Assembly: GCF_016756595.1 (NCBI RefSeq)
Contig: NZ_AP023257.1
Location: 2,000,001 to 2,064,000 of the forward strand
Length of the DNA stretch: 64,000 nucleotides
From: Mesorhizobium sp. L-2-11
Lineage (GTDB): Bacteria; Pseudomonadota; Alphaproteobacteria; Rhizobiales; Rhizobiaceae
Reading direction: 5' to 3'
The notes beneath the pieces were generated by a model. It was not told the origin of the DNA, made no database searches, and saw only the letters and a program-made list of their open reading frames with translations. Positions 8,343 through 17,798 of this stretch are shown here, one piece after another; the stretch's first letter is position 1, and every line of letters starts with the position of its first letter. The position numbers and the translations under genes are program-made.

Positions 8343-9619
8343 ATGCTCCCATTATAAAGCCGCAAAGCCAGCGGCACCTGCTGCATCGGATCAGGTTTCA
8401 GCTTCTTGGTGGATTGGCTTTTGCAATTCTAACTCCTGCGCTAGTTAGAATGCTGTTAAATGCCGATATATTGTACTATTCAAACATTCAGATTACGATT
8501 TTCGCAGGCATCGTCGCGCATACCGTAGGTTTCTTTTTCTTTCGTCGAATAATCAATCTGCCTGGCGTCGCGGCTGCCGGCTATATCATGCCAACCTTTG
8601 CCATGTCCTACGGACTTGTGTATCTGGTAATTTTCCTGTTCCGTATTGACTATAGCGCTTTCCAGGCAGCCGGCAGTTTGACGCTGTCGATCTTCTGGTA
8701 TTTCAGTTTGAGCATCCTGAGCCGGCGCCTGGACCCGTACAGTCTCGCCGTGATTCCAGGCGGGGCCGTCAGTCGTCTTGAAGAGATTGGTGGCGTGAAC
8801 TGGCATTGGCTCCGCTCACCCGAGACGGTCATTGACCGCGTGAGTGGCGTCGTGGCCGACCTTCGTGCCGAGCTATCCGATGATTGGGAGCGCTACATAG
8901 CTGACCAGGCTCTCGCAGGCGTTCCAGTCTATCACGTCAAGCAGATCAGTGAATCTCTGACTGGTCGCGTTGAAATTGAGCATTTGTCCGAAAACACGCT
9001 GGGTTCGCTTAATCCCAATCAGGCCTATATCAAGATCAAGCAGGTGATCGACTGGGTTTGCGCCCTGTTGGCCCTGATTGTGCTGGCGCCGTTCTTGTTA
9101 TTGGTTGCGCTGATGATCAGGCTGGAATCTCCTGGGCCCGCCATATTTCGCCAGGAACGCCTAGGCTACGGCGGGAAATCATTTACAGTTTATAAGTTCC
9201 GAACGATGACCGTCAGCGCGCCTGAGGCGGAGAACGTTCGCAGTCTTGCAGTGACGAAGCCGGGCGATAGCAGGATTACCCGCCTCGGCCGCTTCCTTCG
9301 CAGGAGCCGAATTGACGAACTGCCGCAGTTGATAAATATCGTTCGCTCGGAAATGAGCTGGATTGGGCCCCGCCCCGAAGCGACAGTGTTGTCTTCTCAT
9401 TATTCGATGGCGCTGCCGTTCTATCGCTACCGAAATATCGTTCGTCCAGGAATTTCCGGGTGGGCTCAGGTGAATCAGGGATATGTGTCGGACGACGACG
9501 ACGAGATCGAGAAGCTGCATTATGATTTCTACTACATCAAGAACTTCTCGCCATGGCTTGACATCGTTATTGTGCTAAGGACCCTAAAAACGATGCTAAG
9601 CGGGTTTGGGTCCCGATAA
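8339..9619 (+). CDS. Polyprenyl-phosphate sugar-1-phosphate transferase (priming transferase)
   Basis: Starts repeat-unit synthesis by moving a sugar phosphate to undecaprenyl phosphate in the inner membrane. The N-terminal ~130 residues are hydrophobic. The catalytic domain starts near residue 225 with a membrane hairpin ([19 protein letters not shown]), then [55 protein letters not shown] and [14 protein letters not shown], all hallmarks of the bacterial sugar transferase family (PF02397). The start is a TTG overlapping the preceding stop; no ATG occurs before residue ~39. 426 residues is slightly shorter than WbaP-type enzymes. The sugar cannot be predicted. Base composition is A+T-richer than ugd. 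Confidence 0.9.
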   Translation: MNAPIIKPQSQRHLLHRIRFQLLGGLAFAILTPALVRMLLNADILYYSNIQITIFAGIVAHTVGFFFFRRIINLPGVAAAGYIMPTFAMSYGLVYLVIFLFRIDYSAFQAAGSLTLSIFWYFSLSILSRRLDPYSLAVIPGGAVSRLEEIGGVNWHWLRSPETVIDRVSGVVADLRAELSDDWERYIADQALAGVPVYHVKQISESLTGRVEIEHLSENTLGSLNPNQAYIKIKQVIDWVCALLALIVLAPFLLLVALMIRLESPGPAIFRQERLGYGGKSFTVYKFRTMTVSAPEAENVRSLAVTKPGDSRITRLGRFLRRSRIDELPQLINIVRSEMSWIGPRPEATVLSSHYSMALPFYRYRNIVRPGISGWAQVNQGYVSDDDDEIEKLHYDFYYIKNFSPWLDIVIVLRTLKTMLSGFGSR

Positions 9620-9701
9620 TAGCCGATTTGAATTCAGCCTGGTTCCATTTGGACTGGAGAATGCTAATCGTTGTGTTTCTAAAGCCGCCGAAGGGAACGA
9701 A

Positions 9702-10796
9702 ATGAGCCGAAAAACCGCACTCATTACCGGCATCACCGGCCAGGATGGTGCCCATCTGGCCGAACTCCTTCTGGCGAAGGGCTATGACGTCCACGGCATT
9801 AAGCGGCGTTCCTCGTCGTTCAACACCGGTCGCATCGACAATCTCTACCAGGATCCGCATGAGAAGGACGTAAGGCTGTCGCTGCATTATGGCGACATGA
9901 CCGACGCCACCAACCTCATCCGCATCGTCCAGGAAGTGCAGCCGGACGAGATCTACAATCTCGCCGCACAATCGCATGTCCAGGTGAGCTTCGAGACCGC
10001 GGAATATACCGCGAATGCCGACGCGATCGGCACATTGCGTCTCCTCGAAGCCATCCGGCTGCTTGGCCTGACGAAAAAGACGCGTTTTTATCAGGCCTCG
10101 ACTTCTGAGCTCTACGGCAAGGTGCAGGAGATCCCGCAGCGGGAGACGACGCCTTTCTATCCTCGGTCGCCATATGCGGCGGCAAAGATCTATGCCTACT
10201 GGATCACCGTGAATTACCGCGAAGCTTACGATATCCATGCCTCCAACGGCATCCTGTTCAATCACGAAAGCCCGATGCGCGGCGAAACGTTCGTCACCCG
10301 CAAGATCACGCGCGCTGCTGCTGCAATCAGGCTCGGCCTTCAGGACAAGCTCTACCTCGGCAATCTGTCGGCTGAACGGGATTGGGGCCATGCCCGCGAT
10401 TACGTCGAAGGCATGTGGAGAATCCTTCAGCATGAAGTGCCGGACGACTACGTCCTTGCAACCGGGGTGAAGAACTCAGTCCGCCGTTTTGTCGAGCTTG
10501 CATTCAGCGAGGTCGGGACCGAGATCCAATGGGTTGGTTCCGGCGTTGACGAAAAAGGCATCGATGCAAAATCAGGCGCTGTCCTGATTGAGGTCGATCC
10601 GCGCTATTTCAGGCCGACCGAAGTTGAGCTGCTGATCGGCGATCCTTCGAAAGCGGAGCGCGTTCTCGGGTGGAAGGCAACAACTTCGCTCGATGCGATG
10701 GTCCAGGAAATGGTTCAGTCCGACCTCGAAACGGTAAGACGGGAATTCGAGCACCGGCGCCTGGACGAGGATCGCATTCGCGCTGCGGCACAGTAA
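9702..10796 (+). CDS. gmd: GDP-mannose 4,6-dehydratase
   Basis: Converts GDP-mannose to GDP-4-keto-6-deoxymannose, the precursor of fucose, rhamnose, perosamine and related sugars. It is an extended SDR enzyme with an N-terminal [16 protein letters not shown] (GxxGxxG), [28 protein letters not shown] and the catalytic [12 protein letters not shown] (YxxxK). [16 protein letters not shown] and [15 protein letters not shown] are Gmd signatures. AGGGA lies about 5 bases before the ATG at 9702, giving 364 residues, the usual size. No reductase, epimerase or aminotransferase to finish the sugar is in the window. Confidence 0.95.
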   Translation: MSRKTALITGITGQDGAHLAELLLAKGYDVHGIKRRSSSFNTGRIDNLYQDPHEKDVRLSLHYGDMTDATNLIRIVQEVQPDEIYNLAAQSHVQVSFETAEYTANADAIGTLRLLEAIRLLGLTKKTRFYQASTSELYGKVQEIPQRETTPFYPRSPYAAAKIYAYWITVNYREAYDIHASNGILFNHESPMRGETFVTRKITRAAAAIRLGLQDKLYLGNLSAERDWGHARDYVEGMWRILQHEVPDDYVLATGVKNSVRRFVELAFSEVGTEIQWVGSGVDEKGIDAKSGAVLIEVDPRYFRPTEVELLIGDPSKAERVLGWKATTSLDAMVQEMVQSDLETVRREFEHRRLDEDRIRAAAQ

Positions 10797-10816
10797 GCGA
10801 CGCTGGGCCGCTTCAA

Positions 10817-11572
10817 ATGAAAATCTCGGTATTGACGGTCTGCTGGAATTCAGCGGCAACGATCAGGCACACGCTAGACAGTTTTTTTGCCCAAGATCAT
10901 CAGGACAAGGAACTGGTCGTTGTCGACGGAGCCTCGACCGACGAAACGCTCGCGATCGTTCGTTCCTATGCCGGGCAAGGCCTACAGATCATCAGCGAGC
11001 CCGACCGCGGCATGTATGACGCGCTGAACAAGGGGCTTGCGCTTTGCACGGGCGAAGCAATAGGGGCTCTTAACGCAGACGACGCGTTCCATGACGCTTC
11101 CGCGCTTGGTAAGATCAGCGAGGCGCTCGCTGACGCCGATATCGTCCATGGCCATCTCGATTTTGTCGACAACCACGATAGCAAGCGGGTGGTTCGTCGC
11201 TGGCGGGCAGAACCAAGACCTCGCAATGGCTTCCGTTCGGGTTGGATGCCTGCTCACCCGACCTTTTATGTTCGGCGTGCCGTTGCCGAAAAGGTCGGAT
11301 CATTCGATCTGGCCCTTAAAGTTTCCTCCGACTACGACTGGATGCTGAGGGCCGTCGATCTCCATGGATTCAGGGTCGCGACGATGGATCAGGTCCTTGT
11401 CGACATGATGATAGGAGGCGCAAGCACAAGAAGCTTGCGTTCCCACATCGGGCACAATCTGGAAGCGTTGCGTGCCAGGCGCCGTTGGCTCGGATCCGGC
11501 CCCGTCGACTATGCGCTTGTTGCCAAGCCGGCGCGGAAAATCAGGCAGTTCGTTTTGGCGCGGCGAGATTAG
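10817..11572 (+). CDS. Family 2 glycosyltransferase (WcaA/colanic-acid type)
   Basis: A 251-residue GT-A glycosyltransferase that would add one sugar of the repeat unit on the cytoplasmic face. It opens MKISVLTVCWNSAATIRHTL and continues ELVVVDGASTDETLAIV, SEPDRGMYDALNKGLAL and GALNADDAF, where the DD is the metal-binding DxD equivalent. The region FRSGWMPAHPTFYVRR is common in small GT2 enzymes of exopolysaccharide loci. The ATG at 10817 is 20 bases after gmd. Donor and acceptor are unknown. Confidence 0.9.
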   Translation: MKISVLTVCWNSAATIRHTLDSFFAQDHQDKELVVVDGASTDETLAIVRSYAGQGLQIISEPDRGMYDALNKGLALCTGEAIGALNADDAFHDASALGKISEALADADIVHGHLDFVDNHDSKRVVRRWRAEPRPRNGFRSGWMPAHPTFYVRRAVAEKVGSFDLALKVSSDYDWMLRAVDLHGFRVATMDQVLVDMMIGGASTRSLRSHIGHNLEALRARRRWLGSGPVDYALVAKPARKIRQFVLARRD

Positions 11573-11692
11573 ACGAGGATGATTGCTATTTGCCTGAGCG
11601 AGACGTGAGAACGTGAGCGCACGCCGCAATGCGCCGACTAGGAGCATAAGATTTGGGGGTGGCCTTTCGCGCCCCGGCATGTGGAGAAACAA

Positions 11693-11726
11693 TGACGTTT
11701 CAGTGCGTCTTAAGTGCGAGACGTCA
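11693..11726. repeat. Interrupted inverted repeat in the 249-base gap before the flippase gene
   Basis: TGACGTTTC at 11693-11701 and GAGACGTCA at 11718-11726 form arms matching at 8 of 9 positions around a 16-base spacer. No gene was recognised in 11573-11821. The hairpin could be a weak terminator or an operator in front of the flippase; it has no T-run. Confidence 0.3.
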
Positions 11727-11821
11727 CGGCTGGTAGGGTTCAGTTGCTCGGACACGCGACACGGCTTTGTTCCCGCCGGCGCGCAGCCGAGCGACACATC
11801 CGGTAGTCGTATGGTTTCAGC

Positions 11822-13141
11822 ATGAACTCGAATCTGAAGCTGCTTACCAACACGCTGACACTTGGTTCGGGTGCTGCTTCGGCACAGTTCCTCGGCGTTC
11901 TCGCAGTCCCCGTCCTGGCCCGCGTCTTCAATGCTAATGACTTTGGCGTGTTTGCCATGTTCTTTCTCGGCAGCCAATTGCTCGGCACATGCTTTGCGGC
12001 TCGCTACGAGCAGGCGATAATGGTCGCCGAGGAGAGACATGTTAGCGCGCTTACGGCACTGTGCGTCAGCTTGGCTATTGTTTCGGCCCTGGCGAGCGCA
12101 CTCGTGCTGACGCTGTTCGCGCGCGAACTGGACCTCATCTTCAATACTTCGCTCGGCTTGGCATGGCCACTGACGTCCATTGCGGCCTTCTTCGTCTCTA
12201 TCACCACCACCTTCACCATGGTTGCCTCACGGAGGCAGAGCTACGGGGGAATCTCCGTCAGCCGCTTTTGCAAGGCGATGGTCGCAATTCTGATACAAGC
12301 TGCCTTGGGCCTGACTATTTTGCCAAACGCATGGGGCTTGATAATTGGCGAGACCTTTGCGTCAAGCGTCGGCGCCGCCTTGCTCCTGTCCGCGCGTAGA
12401 TGGTCTTGTCTGTCCGATCTTCGGCTCAATGTCTTCGAGCCCAGGCAGCGAAGGCCTCTTTTGTTGGTTGCTCTACGACATCAGTCCTTTCCAAAGTTTA
12501 GCCTGCCGCAATTTTTAATTAATAGCCTAAGCGGCTTTGTCTTGATCGTAATTATTGTTGGTTTCTTTTCGTCTACGGAAGCAGGACAATATTTCATGAT
12601 GCAGCGCATCGTAACGATTCCTGCCGGGATTATCAGCATAGCGGTCGCCCAGATTCTTTATGTCGAGGCACACCAGCTGGTGCAAAAGACCGGCAGGTTC
12701 GATGGCGCTGTCATGAGGGTTTTAATACTTCAGATGTTGCTCGGAGCGATATTGTTTTTTGTATTACTATTGTTCGGCGTGCAAATGTTTTCATTTGTGC
12801 TTGGATCACAATGGGCGCCGTCGGGTCATTTGGCCGAGCTATTTGCGCCGTACGTTGCTGTACACCTCGTTCTATCCGCTCTTGCCCCGGTTCCAGTTAT
12901 CGCCCGCCAGCAGAGAATGGCCTTGATACTTTCTATTGTCCAAAATGCTATTTTCGTGGGCGGTTTTTTCATACCGACTTGGTTCGGTATGTCGCTGGAG
13001 AGATCCGTTTCAGTATCCGTATACGTTTCTATGCCCTACATGATTTCGCTTATAGTTTTGTTCTTTGTTGTCTCGCGAACCCCTCGACCATTTTCTGTGG
13101 CCAGGGATCACTTTTCTGGTGCCGAAGGGTCGGGGCGTTGA
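11822..13141 (+). CDS. Polysaccharide flippase, Wzx-like
   Basis: A 439-residue membrane protein of the MOP/polysaccharide synthase superfamily, expected to flip the lipid-linked repeat unit across the inner membrane. About 12 hydrophobic segments run through it. The N-terminus (NTLTLGSGAASAQFLGVLAV, then RVFNANDFGVFAMFFLGSQL) resembles RfbX/Wzx openings, with a small-residue-rich first helix and a D-F-G-x-F loop. It overlaps the next glycosyltransferase start by 4 bases. A+T content is clearly higher than in flanking housekeeping genes, especially 12480-12800. Confidence 0.88.
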   Translation: MNSNLKLLTNTLTLGSGAASAQFLGVLAVPVLARVFNANDFGVFAMFFLGSQLLGTCFAARYEQAIMVAEERHVSALTALCVSLAIVSALASALVLTLFARELDLIFNTSLGLAWPLTSIAAFFVSITTTFTMVASRRQSYGGISVSRFCKAMVAILIQAALGLTILPNAWGLIIGETFASSVGAALLLSARRWSCLSDLRLNVFEPRQRRPLLLVALRHQSFPKFSLPQFLINSLSGFVLIVIIVGFFSSTEAGQYFMMQRIVTIPAGIISIAVAQILYVEAHQLVQKTGRFDGAVMRVLILQMLLGAILFFVLLLFGVQMFSFVLGSQWAPSGHLAELFAPYVAVHLVLSALAPVPVIARQQRMALILSIVQNAIFVGGFFIPTWFGMSLERSVSVSVYVSMPYMISLIVLFFVVSRTPRPFSVARDHFSGAEGSGR

Positions 13142-14409
13142 GAAAGCATCTCCTTCTTTTCACGATCAACTATCCGTATGGCCACTACGAACCTTTTATC
13201 GGCTTGGAGATGCCCTTTCTCAGCCAAGGTTTTGAACGCATTTCAATCTTCCCAATGAGCGGCTCCGGGCCAATGCGGAAAGTTCCGGCGAACGTCACCG
13301 TGGAACCACCCATTTGGGATTCCCAGCGGTCGCGTTACAAATTCTACCTTTTGCAACTCGCAAAATTTCGTACCTGGTCACTCTTCTGGCCGGAGGCGGT
13401 GTCCCTGAGCTGGCGCCAAAAGCGAGTTCATATCGGTCTAATCTACCGTGTGCTTTTATGGTCCATGTATCGCACGGCGCTCGAGCGATCTCCTGCAGTT
13501 AGAAAAGTTCTTGGCGCGCCGTCCGAGGTGGTGGCCTATAGCTATTGGGGGCACGTGCCCGATCTGGCAATCCCCTTGCTGGCGAAGGCCGATGTGCCTT
13601 GCGCGGTGCGCTATCACCGAGTGGATCTCTACGAACATGCCATGGAAACCGGATCCTATCTATCGCGAAACTCCCAATATTTTCCTTGGCGTGAGGAAAT
13701 CGCATCAGCCGCTGCCATGAATCTTTTCATTTCAGAGCATGGCCTTGCGTACTTCCAGGAGAAATGGCCTGGGGGGCTGACCTCCAATTTCGCTGTCAAC
13801 CGTCTGGGCGTGCCGGATAGGGGCCAAACCCCTCCGCGGATGGCTGGAGACACTTCGCTAACGATAGTCAGTTGCTCGAATGTTTTTCCGGTGAAAAGGG
13901 TTCATCTGATCGCCGCGCTGGTCCGCGCCCTGGCAAAGCACACGAGAGTTTCGTGGCATCACTTTGGTGGCGGAGATTTTACCGAGGTCAATTCCGTCCT
14001 GGAAAAGGAGGTTCCCAACCTGGAGGTCAAGCTTTGGGGGCAGACTGACAACCTTGAAGTGATGGAGTTCTACCGACAGAACCACGTCGATATCTTCGTC
14101 AATCTAAGTTTGTCCGAAGGAGTCCCGGTGTCGATCATGGAGGCAATGTCGTTCGGGATACCAGTGATCGCGACGGCCGTCGATGGTACCCCGGAAGCGG
14201 TGATCGATGGCGAGACCGGGTTGCTTGTCTCGCTTGACGAGGCGCAGGATTCGGAACGTTTGGCGGAGCGCGTTCTGCAGGCGCTTTCACCTGGAGGTGA
14301 GCTGGCGCGGGCCGCGCCCCGCAAGATATGGCAGGCTCGCTATCATTCAGCATCGAATTCTGGCGAGCTGATCGACATTCTCCAATCGATGCAGGCGCGC
14401 TCTTGCTAG
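13138..14409 (+). CDS. Family 1/4 glycosyltransferase (GT-B)
   Basis: A 423-residue GT-B glycosyltransferase. The C-terminal half has LTIVSCSNVFPVKRVHLIAA and a donor-site segment VDIFVNLSLSEGVPVSIMEA followed by GIPVIATAVDGTPEAVIDG, the E-x7-E region of GT4 enzymes. The N-terminal half starts LFTINYPYGHYEPFIGLE. The start is taken as TTG 13138, which overlaps the flippase stop and has GAAGGG (13124-13129) 8 bases upstream; longer upstream reading overlaps the flippase gene. The sugar is unknown. Confidence 0.88.
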   Translation: MRKHLLLFTINYPYGHYEPFIGLEMPFLSQGFERISIFPMSGSGPMRKVPANVTVEPPIWDSQRSRYKFYLLQLAKFRTWSLFWPEAVSLSWRQKRVHIGLIYRVLLWSMYRTALERSPAVRKVLGAPSEVVAYSYWGHVPDLAIPLLAKADVPCAVRYHRVDLYEHAMETGSYLSRNSQYFPWREEIASAAAMNLFISEHGLAYFQEKWPGGLTSNFAVNRLGVPDRGQTPPRMAGDTSLTIVSCSNVFPVKRVHLIAALVRALAKHTRVSWHHFGGGDFTEVNSVLEKEVPNLEVKLWGQTDNLEVMEFYRQNHVDIFVNLSLSEGVPVSIMEAMSFGIPVIATAVDGTPEAVIDGETGLLVSLDEAQDSERLAERVLQALSPGGELARAAPRKIWQARYHSASNSGELIDILQSMQARSC

Positions 14410-15647
14410 GCCTGCCGAAATCTTATCCGGCGCTGAGCGGCTACCGTAGGGTCGCCAGTTTTCAGGCGATTGGGCTATCCGACTGGCTGATCCTTTTTCC
14501 GCTCTTCATAGTGATCGCCACTCAGCTCGAGATCAGCGACGATCCGCGTTCGGGTGGCGTTGCATTCTTCATCCGCTCGTTGGCGGCGCTGGCCTTCCTT
14601 GGTGGAATGGTGTTTCGGTTCGGAATTTCTGCGTTTCACGCCAATGTCGCGATAATTTCTGCGTTTTTGCTCTATTTTTTCATCATCAATATCAGTGACT
14701 TTTCGCGGTTTTCACTCATGGCGATCGCTTTCATGAGTTGGGGCTTGGCGTTCGGCGTGGTTACTCGAGCTGCCTGGCGTGAGCGGCTGGAATTCCTGCT
14801 TCGAGCCTATCTCATTTTCAATGTTGTCGGCCTGGTCCTGGGTCTCGCCATTTATCTTTTGTCCGGAAACATCGTCGACTTACATGGAATTATATTTCCA
14901 TTCAGCGCTTCGCGCGCCGGCATAATGATGAATCAGGTTCGTCTTTCTGGCTTTCAGCTAGAGCCCGGAAACTACTCGAATATCGTCTATTTACTCGTTT
15001 TCCTGAGATGCCTCTTCCGGCGACGGATCGTTAATTTCTTAGACCTCTTTGCAATGCTCAGCACGGTAGCGACCTTGGCTGCGTGGGCAGTGGTTGGTGC
15101 AGCAGTCTATATCGTCTGTTTTGCGATCGAGTTCATGATCTTGAATCCTAAGGTTCCAAAAATTCTGCGCTTTGCCACAGTTCTGTTTTCGGTATCGCTG
15201 CTTTCCATTTCGGCGCCCTTGATTGCACCGCAGATTTTCGGCTCTCAGTACGTCGAATACTTCAATGATCGCTTCAGCGCCGAACGGGAGAAGGGATCTG
15301 GATATTATAAAGACCAGGCGTTTCGTGCATGGCAAGATTCTGCGGGCGAGGAGATGCTCCTCGGCTCTCCCTTGCCGAGAACATATTGTGATTACTGCTT
15401 ATCACCGCAAGATCTTGGTCTCGTGTTTAATATGTTCTTTTATCTAGGAATAATACCTTCCTTGTTAATATTCTCTGTATCTTTTATTAAATTGTTTCGA
15501 CTTTGGGGTCCAAGCTTCGCTCTGTTGTTTTGCCCATTTCTTGTAACAAAATTCTTCTTTTATGATCCAATGGTGTGGCTTACTTTCGGAATTATAGTAT
15601 TTGAAAATCGCCGGCATCAATATGTTGGAAGGATCCAGTATGGATAG
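14328..15647 (+). CDS. O-antigen/exopolysaccharide polymerase, Wzy-like
   Basis: A membrane protein of up to 439 residues with about 10-12 hydrophobic segments and no soluble domain. A large periplasmic-type loop (about residues 320-370: FNDRFSAEREKGSGYYKDQA, then EMLLGSPLP) precedes the last spans, the topology of Wzy polymerases and O-antigen ligases, which have little sequence conservation. Its position between glycosyltransferases and downstream of a flippase supports polymerase. The start is uncertain: ATG 14328 overlaps the previous gene by 82 bases, whereas TTG 14403 would overlap by only a few. Distinctly A+T-rich near the 3' end. Confidence 0.75.
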   Translation: MAGSLSFSIEFWRADRHSPIDAGALLLGLPKSYPALSGYRRVASFQAIGLSDWLILFPLFIVIATQLEISDDPRSGGVAFFIRSLAALAFLGGMVFRFGISAFHANVAIISAFLLYFFIINISDFSRFSLMAIAFMSWGLAFGVVTRAAWRERLEFLLRAYLIFNVVGLVLGLAIYLLSGNIVDLHGIIFPFSASRAGIMMNQVRLSGFQLEPGNYSNIVYLLVFLRCLFRRRIVNFLDLFAMLSTVATLAAWAVVGAAVYIVCFAIEFMILNPKVPKILRFATVLFSVSLLSISAPLIAPQIFGSQYVEYFNDRFSAEREKGSGYYKDQAFRAWQDSAGEEMLLGSPLPRTYCDYCLSPQDLGLVFNMFFYLGIIPSLLIFSVSFIKLFRLWGPSFALLFCPFLVTKFFFYDPMVWLTFGIIVFENRRHQYVGRIQYG

Positions 15648-16392
15648 ATTAGCGTCGCGGCCGAAGAGCGCGTGGGTGCCTACCAAATTTGAATTTCATC
15701 ACGGACGGTGGCGGAGCGCCAGGACAGGCGGGGTAATTTCTCGGCTTGTGGGCGACCTCCAGGTCGCTGTCTACGAGCACGCAATCCAGAAATACGCGCG
15801 CGGACGACTTATCGATTTGGGCTGCGGCAACGCCCCATTGGCTGGAATATATCGCGGCGTCGTCGATGAATATCTGTGGGCTGATTGGGAGAATTCGGCA
15901 CATCAAAGATTTGACCTTGATTTTGAAGTGAACCTTAATAGTCCACTCCCTTTTAAGGATCGTTCATTTGACACTATCTTACTTACTGATGTACTCGAGC
16001 ATCTCGCCGAACCTGATCTGTTGTTTTCGGAGTTGGCCAGAATGCTTAAGCCTGGCGGACACATAATAGTAGGTGTTCCATTTTTGTATTATCTTCACGA
16101 GGAGCCGCACGATCATTTTCGCTACACAAAGTTCGCATTGGCGCATTTCGGTCTCAAACACCACGTTCCGCCGGTGGAGATTATCGAGGCTGGTGGTGCT
16201 TTTGATGTCTGGAGCGACCTTACAGGCAAGCTTTTGGGTGGCTTTTGGAGACCGCTGGCGCGGATCCCCTACCACGGTTGGATGATCGCAAAATTGCTCC
16301 CGACAATAAGGCGCCTTAACGAAAGGGCGGCGTGGCGTTTTCCGCTGGCCTACGTTGCGGTGTACGCGCGCCCTGCCTCGGCGGGCCGATGA
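15640..16392 (+). CDS. SAM-dependent methyltransferase (class I)
   Basis: A 250-residue methyltransferase. The SAM-binding motif I is LIDLGCGNAPLAG near residues 56-68, then FDTILLTDVLEHLAEPDLLF (post-motif with the acidic residue and the common LEHL), and ARMLKPGGHIIVGVPF. HDHFRYTKFAL is typical of methyltransferases in sugar loci. GGAAGGA at 15627-15633 is 6 bases before the ATG at 15640, which overlaps the polymerase stop by 8 bases. It probably methylates a sugar or a non-reducing end of the repeat unit. Confidence 0.88.
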   Translation: MDRLASRPKSAWVPTKFEFHHGRWRSARTGGVISRLVGDLQVAVYEHAIQKYARGRLIDLGCGNAPLAGIYRGVVDEYLWADWENSAHQRFDLDFEVNLNSPLPFKDRSFDTILLTDVLEHLAEPDLLFSELARMLKPGGHIIVGVPFLYYLHEEPHDHFRYTKFALAHFGLKHHVPPVEIIEAGGAFDVWSDLTGKLLGGFWRPLARIPYHGWMIAKLLPTIRRLNERAAWRFPLAYVAVYARPASAGR

Positions 16393-17672
16393 ACAGAGTT
16401 CGCAACCTTGGCCTGGCCGTCGCTGTGCTTTCGCTATGGCTGACCGCGACATACGTGCCGCAGGCTCGATCGGCGCCACAGTGTCCGGCCGCGCCCAGAT
16501 GGGACGAGGTTCAGGCATTTAGGCTGGAAGGTGGGCTGAAGGCATACTGGAACGTTTACGACGGCAGTGGCGGTAGCCATGTGGCGGCGGCGCTATGCCA
16601 CGGTTTCCTGCCGGTGACGATCCAGAACACGTTTGCAGATTATCCCGGGGCGCAGCGGGAAAATATCAACACATTTCTGGGAAAACTGAATACGAACCCT
16701 TGGCGAAAGCCTGACTTCTTCGAGCGTATCGTCAGGCGGAATATCGATCTTGCCCTTCCTGTTGCCGGAGGCATTTACGTCCACGACATAGAATTCGTAT
16801 TTCAGCGGTCAGCCCTGAAGGCGTGGGTACTCAACGCTATCGGCAGACGATTTTTTTCATCATTTACCGAGTTTGAGGACTCGTATTGGAAGGAATGGGC
16901 GACGTGGTTCGTGCTGCCGGTCAAGTGGACCCGCGAACGCTACACTGACGCGGTCGTTGGCATCTTCGGGCCACAGCCATTTTTCAAAGAGACCGGCAAG
17001 ATTAGAGATTACAGCGCCCAGGACTTCGCGGAGAAGCATAGTTTCGACCTGAAATTGTGGAAGAGCATAGACCCCTATGTAGATTTTATTATTACGGAAG
17101 CATATCTCCCGGATTCGAAACCGGATTCAGTATTTTACATCGCGACACAGATTGAACAAAACTATTATCGATCAGAGAAAATAAGCGGCAAGCCGATTTT
17201 TGCCTATCTATGGCTGCGTTACTACGGCCCAGACTGGCGGCAAGCCACGCCCTTGGTGGATACGTTCCTGGTCGAGGCAATGACACTGGTACCCTATTTC
17301 AGCGGGGCTCGCGCCGTTGTGTTGTGGGGCCACGAGCCGAGCGTCAAATCGGGCGACCCGCTGCCATATTCGCAGCTGCCCTTGTTCACCCATACTCTGG
17401 CGCGGCTGTCGACGGTGTCCGACCTCATCGGCAGGGGGCGCCTCGTTCCCGGGGAGCCTGCCAACGTGCTTTGGCGGGAGAGACGTCCCTTGGTTCGTAT
17501 GTTCGATGTCGGCAAAGAGGGCTGTGTAGCGCTGGTGATCAACCCTTGGCAGGCAGAAGACGCCGTATCCTCTGCAAAGGTGGAGTGCCAGGGGCGCGCT
17601 TATCCGGTGGCGGTCAAGGGTCGCCACGCCACGCTGGCACAGATCAGCAGCGGCGCGATCATTCTGCACTAA
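16389..17672 (+). CDS. Secreted TIM-barrel protein, GH56 (hyaluronidase)-like, in the polysaccharide locus
   Basis: A 427-residue protein with a signal peptide (LGLAVAVLSLWLTATYVPQA, cleavage near residue 28), hence periplasmic or secreted. The barrel-like region includes GGIYVHDIEF with Asp133 and Glu135, comparable to the acidic D-x-E pair of GH56 enzymes, then YVDFIITEAYLP, GKPIFAYLWLRYYG and AVVLWGHEP. These last segments recur in the interrupted gene at 23292-24074, so the two are probably paralogues. It overlaps the methyltransferase stop by 4 bases (ATGA). Function is inferred: a glycosidase or transglycosylase acting on the exported polymer. Confidence 0.55.
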   Translation: MNRVRNLGLAVAVLSLWLTATYVPQARSAPQCPAAPRWDEVQAFRLEGGLKAYWNVYDGSGGSHVAAALCHGFLPVTIQNTFADYPGAQRENINTFLGKLNTNPWRKPDFFERIVRRNIDLALPVAGGIYVHDIEFVFQRSALKAWVLNAIGRRFFSSFTEFEDSYWKEWATWFVLPVKWTRERYTDAVVGIFGPQPFFKETGKIRDYSAQDFAEKHSFDLKLWKSIDPYVDFIITEAYLPDSKPDSVFYIATQIEQNYYRSEKISGKPIFAYLWLRYYGPDWRQATPLVDTFLVEAMTLVPYFSGARAVVLWGHEPSVKSGDPLPYSQLPLFTHTLARLSTVSDLIGRGRLVPGEPANVLWRERRPLVRMFDVGKEGCVALVINPWQAEDAVSSAKVECQGRAYPVAVKGRHATLAQISSGAIILH

Positions 17673-17798
17673 GACGCGTCGCTTTCGTCTTTGGCGTGAT
17701 GCATGCATATCCCGGCCGTTGCGCACTTTGGTTGCGATATGCAGATGGCGGCTCGCCGGTTTAACGGGCGATGGCCACTTGGTACCAAAAGGAGTGGG

